Source: Streptomyces sp. Edi2
GTDB taxonomy: Bacteria; Actinomycetota; Actinomycetes; Streptomycetales; Streptomycetaceae
Assembly: GCF_040253635.1 (NCBI RefSeq)
Contig: NZ_JBEJGX010000003.1
Location: forward strand, 806,001 to 870,000
DNA length: 64,000 bases
Direction: 5' to 3'
Shown here in pieces: positions 8,176 through 16,671 of this stretch. Below the pieces are notes generated by a model. That model ran no database searches, was not told the origin of the DNA, and saw only the letters and a program-made list of their open reading frames with translations. Each line of letters starts with the position of its first letter. Position 1 is the stretch's first letter. The translations under genes were made by a program, and so were the position numbers.

Positions 8176-9189
8176 ATGGGGGTGCATGTGGCGCGCAACG
8201 GTGACTTCATGACGGCTTTGCTCGACTCGCGCAGAGCGTTGAGCGAGGAGATCTCCTCGGTGGGGCAGCGCCTGGACGACTCGCGCCGCGAGGTCCTGGA
8301 GGCCGTCACCACAGAAGTCGGCAATCTGCGGAACGAGGCCCGCGAGACCCGCAACCGGGCCAACCACGCCGCCACCGCTGTCGGAGAGACGAACAAGGCC
8401 GTCGCTGCCCTTCACCAGGAGGTCAGCGAAATCACCAACGCCCTTGCCGCGCTTCAGAGGTCGCTCGATGATCTGGCCGGGCACCCCGTCTTCCAGGCCC
8501 CTGAGCCGACACCTGCGCCTGCCAACGACCTTGACCTGATCGTGCAGTCCGAGTCTTCCTGCTCCCCGGCCGTCGCCACCGGCGAAGGGCACACCCCGCT
8601 GGCACCCAAGGTCGGCGCACCAACCGAGAGCCCGGAGCCCCACGAGGAGACGCACACACAGCACATCAGCGATGACGCTGACAATCCGACACACCAGCCT
8701 GCAATTGGGGAAGGCGAAACAGCACCCGCTGCGGATGATGGCACGGAGTCGGCCGACGGCAATGCCGACGCGGAGCGGATGGACCGGATCCAGCGCGAGA
8801 CCCGAGAGAAGATCGACCACGGGGCCTTGCTGTTGACCGCAGCGGTGACCGGGAGGGTGGCACTGATCTGTCACCGCGAGGCGTGGGACTTCCTTGCCGC
8901 ATGCGCGTCCGAGAACGAGCACTTCTGCAAGACCACCGAGGTCTGCGACGAGGGCGATGGACGGATCCGGGCGGTGCTGTCCGGTCGCTCTGTCATCGGC
9001 CTCCTCATCGCGCTGCGCGACACTCGTTCCGCTGCCTCCATGGATGGGACCTGGGCCATGGCCAGTGCCTTCTACCGGCGGCTCGCCGAGGACTTGACGA
9101 CCACCAGCCGCCACGGCACCCAACCGCTGACCGTCATCTTCGACGACGGTGTTCACGATCACGCCGCGGTGACCGAGACAGCCGCCTGA
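8176..9189 (+). CDS. Hypothetical coiled-coil protein
   Basis: A 337-residue protein of unknown function. Residues 15-100 form a long amphipathic helix with heptad-like leucines (SRRALSEEISSVGQRLDD, NKAVAALHQEVSEITNALAAL), probably a coiled coil. Residues 110-200 are acidic and Pro/Thr-rich, probably disordered. Residues 215-325 form a folded alpha/beta-looking domain (ALLLTAAVTGRVALICHREAWDFLA, SVIGLLIALRDTR). No signal peptide or membrane segment. Alternative starts are GTG 8188 and ATG 8209. Codon use is normal for the genome. It sits in an accessory patch beside an IS remnant. Confidence 0.65.
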   Translation: MGVHVARNGDFMTALLDSRRALSEEISSVGQRLDDSRREVLEAVTTEVGNLRNEARETRNRANHAATAVGETNKAVAALHQEVSEITNALAALQRSLDDLAGHPVFQAPEPTPAPANDLDLIVQSESSCSPAVATGEGHTPLAPKVGAPTESPEPHEETHTQHISDDADNPTHQPAIGEGETAPAADDGTESADGNADAERMDRIQRETREKIDHGALLLTAAVTGRVALICHREAWDFLAACASENEHFCKTTEVCDEGDGRIRAVLSGRSVIGLLIALRDTRSAASMDGTWAMASAFYRRLAEDLTTTSRHGTQPLTVIFDDGVHDHAAVTETAA

Positions 9190-9483
9190 GCACGTCTCTG
9201 GCGCAGCATCAGGCCGGAGAGGCGGCCCTCCGACAGCTCTGCCACTGGTCAGGGGGTTCGCCGATTCGTAGGTGCCCGAGCGATGAGCGGTAGTCGGCCT
9301 GCGCGGAGACCCGAAGGCCGGGTTCTTCCGCAGGCCGAACGGGCCGTGCGGACACGCCCTGCGGGGCCCTGCGGCCTGCCCCGTAAGTGATGGCCGAACC
9401 GGTTGCGGTCAAAACCCCCTGCACACGGGTGGGCGAGCCCTGATGACAACATGGCCCGCTCGACGATCCCAAGGAGCATGTCC

Positions 9484-9897
9484 GTGCCTACGCCTGCCGA
9501 CTACCGCGAACTGGCGGACACCGAGAACGACAGCTCCGTCCTGCATCGCCTCGCACGAAGCCCGTACCCCTTCGTCTGGCAGGCGCTGGCCGTCAATCCC
9601 CATACGGCGCCCGACACTTTGCTGGAACTGAGCACGGCACGGGACAGTACCTGGAACGACAACAGACTCCTCCTGCTGCTGGCGGAACATCCCCGTGCGG
9701 ACCGCACGGTGTTGCAAGCCGTCCTCGCCGCCACGGCGGCCAGGCTCGCCGAGGGCGAACGCCCCTACGCCGCCGTGCTCGCGCTGGCAGGGCGGACGGA
9801 ACTGACGACGGACGAGGTGTGCCAACTCGGCTCCCTGCGGGGAGCTTCGGCCCGCCTGCGCGGCTGCCTCGACCGGCACCTCGGGCTGCGCGCTTGA
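9484..9897 (+). CDS. LRV-like repeat protein
   Basis: A 137-residue protein with leucine-rich-variant-type segments (FVWQALAVNPHTAPDTLLEL, LLLLLAEHPRADRTVLQAVL, YAAVLALAGRTELTTDEV), a helical solenoid used for binding in several bacterial families. The start is decided by an AAGGAG sequence at 9471-9476, 7 nt before the GTG at 9484; the ATG at 9478 is too close to that site. No signal peptide. Function unknown. It stands alone in an accessory region, and its 3' end abuts a truncated membrane-protein reading frame on the opposite strand. Confidence 0.6.
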   Translation: MPTPADYRELADTENDSSVLHRLARSPYPFVWQALAVNPHTAPDTLLELSTARDSTWNDNRLLLLLAEHPRADRTVLQAVLAATAARLAEGERPYAAVLALAGRTELTTDEVCQLGSLRGASARLRGCLDRHLGLRA

Positions 9898-9912
9898 CTC
9901 CCGGCCCACGAG

Positions 9913-10029
9913 GCCCGCTGAAGTGCCGGTGCGGCCCCGGGGCGCGAGGAGTTCGTGCAGGGCCGTGACGACGGCGAGGCCGATCGCCAGTACCGCGAAG
10001 AACAGGCCGACGGTGACCGCGGTGCCCAT
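9913..10029 (-). pseudogene. Possible truncated small membrane protein
   Basis: On the minus strand an ATG at 10029 opens MGTAVTVGLFFAVLAIGLAV..., one clear transmembrane helix followed by a short basic tail. The frame then stays open antisense through the LRV gene, where it looks like shadow sequence, so the original gene seems to have been cut near 9910. It could also be a short functional membrane peptide. Confidence 0.25.
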
Positions 10030-10077
10030 CCGTGAGGGGGAAAGGTACACGCGATCGTGCGCGGCCCTGGCGGCGGT

Positions 10078-10971
10078 TCAGGCGGTCGAAGTGATCGCTC
10101 GGATGACGGTCGTGATCGCCGGGGCGGGGTGGCCGGGGAGGCGTGCCACGAGCACCCTGCGGATCTCGGGGGGTGCGCCGTCGACGCGCAGCAGGCTCAC
10201 GCCGGGCGGCAGCACCGGTGAGAGCCCGGACGGCACCGTCGTCACGCCGAAGCCGCCGGCGACCAGCTGGAGCTTCGTCAGCCAGTCGCGCGCGGAGTGG
10301 ATGACGCGAGGCCGTCCGGGCAGGCCGGGCCAGACGCCGAGCAGCGGCTCAGAACTTGATGACGGGGTGGCGATCCACGCGGCGTCGACCAGCTCGTCGA
10401 CGTGCACTGTGGCGCGTCCGGCGAACTCTCCGGTCGAGGGCACTGCCACGGCCAGTTCGGTGTCCGCGACGGTCTCGATGTGCAGGCGCGGCGAGTCGCC
10501 GTCGAAGGGCCGGTGGGGTGGGCGGGACGTCAGCACGGCGAGGTCGAGCGAGCCCGCGCGCAGCGCCCGGATCAGGGTGGGCGTGGTGCCCTCTGTGGTG
10601 GTGACCGTGATCTGCGGGTCGGCCGCCGCGAGGTGTGCGAGTGCGGCGGGCAGGATCGCCGCGCCCGCGCTCGCGACTACTCCGAGCCGCACCAGTTCGG
10701 TCCGCGGGACGCTGCCGGTGAGCTCACGCTCGGCCGCTGCGAGCGCGGCCAGGACTGTGTGGGCGTGCCGCAGCAGGGTCAAGCCGGAGGGAGTGAGCCG
10801 TACCCCGTCCGGGCGGCGTTCGAACAGGGTGGTGTCGGCGCTGCGTTCGAGGGCTGCGGCCTGGCGTGAGACGGCCGACTGCGTGTAGCCCAGTCGGGCA
10901 GCTGCCGCGGTGAAGCTGCCGGACTCAGCGATCTGCCGCAGGACCCGCAATCCCGCGCTGGAGATGTCCAT
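10078..10971 (-). CDS. LysR-family transcriptional regulator
   Basis: About 297 residues. The N-terminal winged HTH (residues 1-60) shows the usual LysR pattern: MDISSAGLRVLRQIAESGSF, TAAAARLGYTQSAVSRQ and LFERRPDGVRLTPSG. The C-terminal two-lobed effector domain is complete. The start is the ATG at 10971 (MDISS) rather than the upstream GTG-proximal codon at 10989. It is divergent from the oxidoreductase gene at 11073 with about 100 bp between them, the classic LysR/target layout, so it probably controls that gene and itself. Confidence 0.88.
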   Translation of the reverse strand: MDISSAGLRVLRQIAESGSFTAAAARLGYTQSAVSRQAAALERSADTTLFERRPDGVRLTPSGLTLLRHAHTVLAALAAAERELTGSVPRTELVRLGVVASAGAAILPAALAHLAAADPQITVTTTEGTTPTLIRALRAGSLDLAVLTSRPPHRPFDGDSPRLHIETVADTELAVAVPSTGEFAGRATVHVDELVDAAWIATPSSSSEPLLGVWPGLPGRPRVIHSARDWLTKLQLVAGGFGVTTVPSGLSPVLPPGVSLLRVDGAPPEIRRVLVARLPGHPAPAITTVIRAITSTA

Positions 10972-11072
10972 GCGGCATACGCATACCACGGATGCCAGAT
11001 CATCGCTTCCCGCATGCTCACCCAGCTCCTAGTGTCGATCCCCCGAGCACGGACGAACACGGAGGTCATCAC

Positions 11073-12161
11073 GTGCGAGCAGCAGTTCTGACGGAGTTCG
11101 GCGCCCCGCTCACGGTGCGGGAGGTGCCCGACCCCGAGGCCGGGGGCGGTGAGGTGGTGGTCGAGGTCCTCGCCGCCGGCGTGGCGCCCTACGCGGCCGA
11201 AGTCTTCGGCGGCAAGCGGAACTACCCCCTTGTCCCTCCTGTCGTGCCCGGTGTCGGCGGCGTGGGGCGGATCATCCACATCGGCCCGGACGCCACCCGG
11301 CTGCGCGTCGGCGACCTGGTGTGGTGCGACTCGACGGTGCGCTCGCGGGACGACGCCCTGACGCCCGACATCACGCTCCAGGGCTGGAGTTCGCGCGGCG
11401 AGGGCGGCGCGCGGCTCGCCCGGTACCTGCACGACGGTCCGTTCGCCGAGCTCATGCGGGTCCCGACGGAGAACGTCTTCCCGCTGCCCACCGCGGCAGG
11501 CGACGATCCGGCCCGCTGGGCCGCACTCACCGTGCACGCCATCTCCTACGGCGGGCTGCTGGCAGGCGGGCTCGCAGCCGGCGAGACGCTGCTCGTCAGC
11601 GGGGCCACCGGCAACCTCGGCAGCAGCGCGGTCGCGGTCGCGCTCGCGATGGGAGCGGGCCGCGTGGTCGCCCCGGGCCGCAACCAGGCCGCGCTCGACC
11701 TCCTCGCCGACCGGTTCGGTCCGCGGCTGCGCCCGGTCCCGCTGACCGGAGATGAGGCCACCGACCGCGCGGCGATGTCCGCGGCGGCCGACGGCCCGAT
11801 CGACATGGTGATCGACTTGCTCCCGCCGAGCGCACCCAGCTCAGCGTCGCGCGCGGCGGCCATGACCGTTCGCGAGTACGGCCGCGTCGTCCTCATGGGC
11901 GGCGTCGGCATGCTCGGTGGCGACGACCTCGCACTCCCGTACCCATGGATCATGCGCAACTCGATCACCGTGCGCGGGCAGTGGATGTACCCGCGCACAG
12001 CCAACGTCGGCATCATCCGGCTCCTCGCCTCGGGCACTCTGGATCTCGCCCCCGAACGAGTACGGTCGTTCGGCCTCGATGCCGTCAACGACGCCATCGC
12101 GTATGCCGCCGCGCACGGTGGCCCGTTCGACCGCACCAGCCTCACCCCACTGGCCGGCTGA
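11073..12161 (+). CDS. MDR-superfamily (zinc-independent) oxidoreductase
   Basis: Medium-chain dehydrogenase/reductase, about 362 residues. The GTG at 11073 (VRAAVLTEFG) follows GGAGG by a good distance; the frame is open further upstream but without a better start. The Rossmann motif is VSGATGNLGSSAVAVALAMGA. The catalytic-zinc Cys and the GHE motif of alcohol dehydrogenases are absent (APYAAEVFGG and VPGVGGVG in their place), so a zinc-independent quinone-oxidoreductase or enoyl-reductase-like NAD(P)H enzyme is more likely than an alcohol dehydrogenase. Likely under control of the divergent LysR regulator. Substrate unknown. Confidence 0.85.
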   Translation: MRAAVLTEFGAPLTVREVPDPEAGGGEVVVEVLAAGVAPYAAEVFGGKRNYPLVPPVVPGVGGVGRIIHIGPDATRLRVGDLVWCDSTVRSRDDALTPDITLQGWSSRGEGGARLARYLHDGPFAELMRVPTENVFPLPTAAGDDPARWAALTVHAISYGGLLAGGLAAGETLLVSGATGNLGSSAVAVALAMGAGRVVAPGRNQAALDLLADRFGPRLRPVPLTGDEATDRAAMSAAADGPIDMVIDLLPPSAPSSASRAAAMTVREYGRVVLMGGVGMLGGDDLALPYPWIMRNSITVRGQWMYPRTANVGIIRLLASGTLDLAPERVRSFGLDAVNDAIAYAAAHGGPFDRTSLTPLAG

Positions 12162-12430
12162 CAAGGCCCGCTGATCCCCACCACCCGCACGACCGCCCTT
12201 CTGGATACGGCGTGCGTTCACTTACCCCACCACCCCAACAGGCCGCAGACCGCAGACCGCAGACCAGCGATTTCCGCTCACACCCACACCATCAGGCGAC
12301 CACAGAACCACCTGAAGAGTCACGAACCGCCCTCTCAGAGGCATCTCGTCACCGCCCGCCCGCGTCATGGCCCAACTGGCCAGACCGGCCAACGGAGATC
12401 ACTTACGGGCAAGCCCTTAGGCTGCCCGTC

Positions 12431-13033
12431 ATGAATGCCGCGCCCCCCGGTAGGACTCACCCCGAGCCCGACATCGTCGATGCGATTCGGCTGTGCGCCG
12501 ATCCGGAGCTGGCGGCGGGGTTCGCCGCGGCGGCGCACCGGATCCTGGCGGAGCTGGTGCGGGGCGGCGCCCCGCTCGGGTGGACCGACCCGCCTCCGGC
12601 GGAGGAGGTGGCGGAGCTCGTCGAGCGGGTGCTGTGCGCCGCGCGGGCCGGGGACGGGGCGCTGCGGGCGGCGTACGACGGGCGCCGGCTGGTCGGACTG
12701 GGGTACTGGCTGCGCTATGCCCGTCCGACCCATCGGCAGCACGCTGACCTGGAGAAGCTTGCGGTGGCGCCCGAGGCGCACGGCCGGGGTGTGGGGCGGT
12801 CGCTGACCGCCGCGCTGGTCGGGGACGCCCGGGAGGCCGGGATCGAGGTCCTGACCCTGGACGCGCGGGCGGACAACACCAGGGCGCTGCGTCTCTACCG
12901 GTCGCTCGGCTTTCGCGAATACGGCCGTCTTCCCGAGTTCGTCGCCATGGGCGGGCGCCGCTACGACAAGGTCTTCTACATGGTCGACTTCCGTGGCAAC
13001 GGGCAGCCGGGGCAGCAGGGACAGCGGGAGTAG
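12431..13033 (+). CDS. GNAT-family N-acetyltransferase
   Basis: About 200 residues with the GNAT fold: motif A is EKLAVAPEAHGRGVGRSLTAAL, containing the acetyl-CoA pyrophosphate loop (Q/RxxGxG/A form HGRGVG). It is followed by LTLDARADNTRALRLYRSLGF, the usual motif B. The start is the ATG at 12431 (MNAAPPG); the frame is open upstream but only as shadow. The 269 bp before it hold no gene; a triplicated GCAGACC near 12245 is all that stands out. Acceptor substrate unknown. Confidence 0.85.
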   Translation: MNAAPPGRTHPEPDIVDAIRLCADPELAAGFAAAAHRILAELVRGGAPLGWTDPPPAEEVAELVERVLCAARAGDGALRAAYDGRRLVGLGYWLRYARPTHRQHADLEKLAVAPEAHGRGVGRSLTAALVGDAREAGIEVLTLDARADNTRALRLYRSLGFREYGRLPEFVAMGGRRYDKVFYMVDFRGNGQPGQQGQRE

Positions 13034-13141
13034 CACCAGCAGTGGCGGCGTCGCCACGGAGAGGCACAGGGGTCACTCCCGGGAGAATCCCCTGCGCTCC
13101 CTCTCTTGACAGCTCCCCCGGCCGGGCCTGACGATCCCGGG

Positions 13142-13879
13142 GTGAACCTGTCAGACAGCCAGACAGCTGGCGAGGCGCCCCGTCGGATCAGCGCAATGGA
13201 AGCGGTCCTGCACCATCTGCGCGACGCGATCGAGCGGGGTGATTACGCCGTCGGGGACAAGCTCCCCTCGGAGGCGGAGCTCTGCCGTCGGCTGGAAGTG
13301 AGCAGACCCGTGCTCCGGGAGGCGCTGCGCGCACTCCAGACCATGGGGCTGACCGTCTCGCGTACCGGCAAGGGCACCTTCGTCGTCTCCGACGGCGCAG
13401 TGGCGGACCCCACCTTCGGCGACTACGCGGCGAGCGACCTCCTGGAAGTGCGCCGGCACGTCGAGATCCCGGTGGCCGGTTACGCGGCAGTGCGCCGTAC
13501 GCCCGAGGACCTTGATCAGCTGAACCGTCTGCTGGAGCGGATGGAGCAGGAGACCGACACCACCGCATGGGTGGCGATGGACTCCCTCTTCCACCTCGCC
13601 GTCGCCCAGGCGGCCCGCAATCCGGTCTTCCGCCGGGTCATCGAGGAGATCCGCGATGCGCTGGCCCGCCAGTCGGCCTTCCTCAATGAGCTCGGCGGGC
13701 GGCGCGAGCAGTCGAACCGCGAACACCGGGCGATCGTCGAGGCGCTTGTCGACAGCAGTGAGCACGACGCGGTGGAAGCCATGGCGCACCACCTCGCACG
13801 CGTCGAGACGACGCTGACCACCATCGTGCGGCCACCACACCGTGCGAGCCCTTCCACGGAAGACGAGGATCACGCGTGA
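13142..13879 (+). CDS. GntR-family regulator, FadR subfamily, of the asparagine operon
   Basis: Repressor of about 245 residues with an N-terminal winged HTH ([41 protein letters not shown]) and a helical FCD ligand domain containing the metal-site pattern DxxFHxxV/I..H ([26 protein letters not shown]). The GTG at 13142 is used here; the ATG at 13196 (MEAVLHHLR) is possible and would place a CTGTC-A-GACAG palindrome in the leader instead of the coding start. The stop overlaps the start of the permease gene (GTGA), so it is the first gene of the permease-asparaginase-aspartase operon and probably controls it. Confidence 0.85.
   Translation: MNLSDSQTAGEAPRRISAMEAVLHHLRDAIERGDYAVGDKLPSEAELCRRLEVSRPVLREALRALQTMGLTVSRTGKGTFVVSDGAVADPTFGDYAASDLLEVRRHVEIPVAGYAAVRRTPEDLDQLNRLLERMEQETDTTAWVAMDSLFHLAVAQAARNPVFRRVIEEIRDALARQSAFLNELGGRREQSNREHRAIVEALVDSSEHDAVEAMAHHLARVETTLTTIVRPPHRASPSTEDEDHA
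13148..13158. promoter_or_regulatory. Candidate GntR/FadR operator
   Basis: Perfect palindrome CTGTC-A-GACAG, which fits the general FadR-subfamily pattern GTC-N-GAC. It lies at the very start of the GntR gene, a common place for autoregulatory sites. No second copy was seen in the operon, so the assignment rests on pattern and position only. Confidence 0.35.
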
Positions 13880-15576
13880 GCGAGCAATCCCTCCGGAAGC
13901 CGGAACGGCAGCAACGACAGGGCGCGGGGCAGGACGGCACACAGCGGCCGTCCGGCGAGCATGTGGACGCCGGTGACGCCGGGTATCAGAAGTCCCTCAC
14001 GTCCCGGCACATCAACATGATCGCGATCGGCGGGGCCATCGGCACCGGGCTCTTCCTCGGCGCCGGCGGCCGGCTCGCCGGGGCCGGGCCGTCGCTGGCG
14101 GTGGCATACGCGGTCTGCGGTCTGTTCGCGTTCCTGGTGGTGCGCGCGCTGGGTGAGCTGGTGCTGCACCGGCCGTCCTCGGGTGCGTTCGTGTCGTACG
14201 CCCGCGAATTCCTCGGTGAGAAGGGGGCGTTCGTCGCGGGCTGGATGTACTTCCTGAACTGGGCGACCACCGGAATCGCCGACATCACGGCGGTGGCGAC
14301 GTATACGCACTACTGGGGCATGTTCTCCGACGTCCCGCAGTGGGTGATCGCGCTGATCGCGCTCGCGGTGGTGCTGACCGTGAACCTCATCTCCGTGAAG
14401 ATCTTCGGCGAGCTGGAGTTCTGGTTCTCGATCGTCAAGGTCGGCGCGCTGGTCGTCTTCATGCTGATCGGCATCTTCCTGCTCGTCACCCGGCACCCGG
14501 TCGGCGGCACCACCCCCGGCCCCTCGCTGATCGCCGACCACGGCGGCCTCTTCCCGACCGGGGCTCTGGCGATGCTGCTGGTCATCCAGGGTGTGGTGTT
14601 CGCCTACGCGTCGGTCGAACTGGTCGGTGTCACGGCGGGCGAGACCGCGGATCCGGCGAAGGTCATGCCGAAGGCGATCAACTCCATCATGTGGCGGGTG
14701 GCGCTGTTCTACGTCGGCTCGGTGGTGCTGCTGGCGATGCTGCTGCCCTGGACCTCGTACTCGGCCGACGAGAGCCCCTTCGTCACCGTGCTGTCCCGTG
14801 TCGGGATACCGGCCGCGGGCGGCGTGATGAACCTCGTCGTGCTCACCGCCGCGATGTCCAGCCTCAACTCCGGCCTCTACTCCACCGGGCGCATTCTGCG
14901 CTCGATGGCGATGTCCGGTTCCGCACCGCGGTTCACCGGGGTGATGAGCCGCAGCCAGGTCCCCTACGGCGGCATCCTGCTCACCTCGGGGATCTGCGTC
15001 CTGGGCGTGGGCCTCAACTACGTCGTGCCGAGCGAGGCGTTCGAGATCGTGCTGAACTTCGCGGCGATCGGCATCCTCAGCACCTGGGCCGTGATCATGG
15101 TCTGTCATCTGCTCTTCTGGCGGAAGGCCCGGGCCGGGCTGCTCGTCCGCCCCGGCTACCGGCTCCCCGGCTCGCCCTGGACCGAGAGCGTGACGCTGGC
15201 CTTCCTGGCCTTCGTCCTGGTGCTGATGTGGGCCGACGGCGGAGCCGGCCGCACCACCGTACTGGCCCTGCCCGCGATCGTGGCCTTGCTGGTCGGCGGC
15301 TGGTTCCTGGTACGGGGCCGGGTCGGCGCCCTCCGGGACGCGGCGGCGGGCGGGAGCGGCGGGCCCGGGGCCACCGACGGCACCGCCGTCACGGCCGGCC
15401 CCGGCAACACGGCACCCGCCCCGCACAGCGAGGTCGACCCCGGCACCGGCACCCACACCGGCAACACCAGCACCAGCAGCAGCACCACTGACAGCACGAG
15501 CACCAGCACCACTGACAGCACGAGCAGCACCAACAGCTCCAACAGCCCCAACAGCACGGAAAGCACCGAGAACTGA
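13876..15576 (+). CDS. ansP: APC-family amino acid permease, L-asparagine permease type
   Basis: Cytoplasmic-membrane amino acid/H+ symporter, 566 residues with about 12 membrane helices. The APC signature is near the N-terminus ([20 protein letters not shown]). The sequence resembles AnsP/GabP/LysP-type transporters; AnsP is chosen because asparaginase and aspartase follow. The GTG at 13876 overlaps the GntR stop by 4 bp. Unusual: the last 60 residues or so form a Ser/Thr/Asn-rich low-complexity tail (repeats of STTDSTS) encoded by an AGCACC/AGC-rich tract, not normal for the family. Role: uptake of asparagine for the following two enzymes. Confidence 0.85.
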   Translation: MSEQSLRKPERQQRQGAGQDGTQRPSGEHVDAGDAGYQKSLTSRHINMIAIGGAIGTGLFLGAGGRLAGAGPSLAVAYAVCGLFAFLVVRALGELVLHRPSSGAFVSYAREFLGEKGAFVAGWMYFLNWATTGIADITAVATYTHYWGMFSDVPQWVIALIALAVVLTVNLISVKIFGELEFWFSIVKVGALVVFMLIGIFLLVTRHPVGGTTPGPSLIADHGGLFPTGALAMLLVIQGVVFAYASVELVGVTAGETADPAKVMPKAINSIMWRVALFYVGSVVLLAMLLPWTSYSADESPFVTVLSRVGIPAAGGVMNLVVLTAAMSSLNSGLYSTGRILRSMAMSGSAPRFTGVMSRSQVPYGGILLTSGICVLGVGLNYVVPSEAFEIVLNFAAIGILSTWAVIMVCHLLFWRKARAGLLVRPGYRLPGSPWTESVTLAFLAFVLVLMWADGGAGRTTVLALPAIVALLVGGWFLVRGRVGALRDAAAGGSGGPGATDGTAVTAGPGNTAPAPHSEVDPGTGTHTGNTSTSSSTTDSTSTSTTDSTSSTNSSNSPNSTESTEN

Positions 15577-15578
15577 TC

Positions 15579-16610
15579 ATGAGTCAGAGCACCACCACCC
15601 TGCCGCCGCACCGCGCCGCGGGCGAACCGCCCGTGGTCCGCGAACCGGCCCATGTGCCCGTCGCCCATGTGGTGCGCGGCGGACTCGTCGAGGGCGTCCA
15701 CCACGGCTCGGTCGTGGTGCTGGCGGCCGACGGGAGCGTGGAATTCCAGGCGGGCGACATCGAGGCCGCGTTCTACCCGCGCTCGGCGCTCAAGCCGCTA
15801 CAGGCGGTCGGCCTGCTGCGCGCGGGGCTGCCGCCGCTGGACGACCCGTTGCTGGCCCTCGTCGCGGCCAGCCACTCCGGCGAGGAACCGCACCTGGCCG
15901 CCGCACGGGACATCCTGGCCCTCGGCCAACTCACCGAGGACGACCTGCGCAATGTCCCGGATCTGCCGTACGACCCGACCGTACGGGACGAGTGGATCCG
16001 CCGCGGCCTCGGGCCCACCCGGCTCGCGCAGAACTGCTCGGGCAAGCACGCGGCCATGCTGCTGACCGCCCGCACCCGGGGCATGCGGCTGGACGACTAC
16101 CTCGACCCGGCGCATCCGTTGCAGCAGGAGCTCGCCGCGACCGTGGCGGACCTCACCGGCCAGGGCATCGCCCATGTCACCGTCGACGGCTGCGGCGCCC
16201 CGCTGTTCGCCGTGTCCCTGCACGGTCTGACCCGGGCCGCGGCCCGCCTGGCGACGGCCGCCCCCGGCACCGACGAGGGCAGCGTCGCCCACGCCATGCG
16301 CGAGCACCCGGCGATGGTCTCCGGCAGCGGCCGGGACGTGGCCCGCCTGGTGCGGGCGGTGCCGGGCCTGCTGGCCAAGGACGGCTTCGAGGGGGTGCAG
16401 ATCGCGGCGCTGCCGGACGGGCGGGCGGTCGGCGTGAAGATAGCCGACGGCGCCGACCGCGCCCGGATGCCCGTGACGGCGGCCGCCCTGGCGCACTGCG
16501 GAGTCGACCCGGCCGTCCTCGCCCCCTTCGCCGCCACACCCGTCATCGGCGGTGGCGCGCCGGTCGGCACGCTGCGGGCGACGGAAGCGCTGGCCTCACG
16601 CGACGTCTGA
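15579..16610 (+). CDS. L-asparaginase II (Rhizobium-type)
   Basis: Hydrolyses asparagine to aspartate and ammonia in the cytoplasm. 343 residues, the usual length for the asparaginase II family typified by Rhizobium etli AnsA, which is unrelated to E. coli-type asparaginases. Family features: the N-terminal RGGLVEGVHHGSVVV, FYPRSALKPLQAVG, ASHSGEEPH, the NCSGKHAAML block and the DGCGAP block. It starts 2 bp after the permease stop, and aspartase follows after about 60 bp, so the pathway order matches the gene order. Confidence 0.9.
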   Translation: MSQSTTTLPPHRAAGEPPVVREPAHVPVAHVVRGGLVEGVHHGSVVVLAADGSVEFQAGDIEAAFYPRSALKPLQAVGLLRAGLPPLDDPLLALVAASHSGEEPHLAAARDILALGQLTEDDLRNVPDLPYDPTVRDEWIRRGLGPTRLAQNCSGKHAAMLLTARTRGMRLDDYLDPAHPLQQELAATVADLTGQGIAHVTVDGCGAPLFAVSLHGLTRAAARLATAAPGTDEGSVAHAMREHPAMVSGSGRDVARLVRAVPGLLAKDGFEGVQIAALPDGRAVGVKIADGADRARMPVTAAALAHCGVDPAVLAPFAATPVIGGGAPVGTLRATEALASRDV

Positions 16611-16671
16611 CGCTGCGCCCTTCCCCTCTGGGCCTCCCCCCTCCCCCACCTCACAAAGGACCACCTGCACC

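Noticed and set aside
9409..10050. A 213-codon minus-strand ORF covering the LRV gene
   Set aside because: Only the first 40 residues look like a protein (one membrane helix); the rest is shadow of the plus-strand LRV gene.
5158..10077. tRNA or integrase-type attachment site for the degraded patch
   Set aside because: No tRNA-like sequence or integrase gene could be found in or beside the patch; only short direct repeats are visible.
13870..15456. A 528-codon ORF antisense to the asparagine permease
   Set aside because: His/Asp/Arg/Gly-rich shadow translation; the plus-strand permease is unambiguous.
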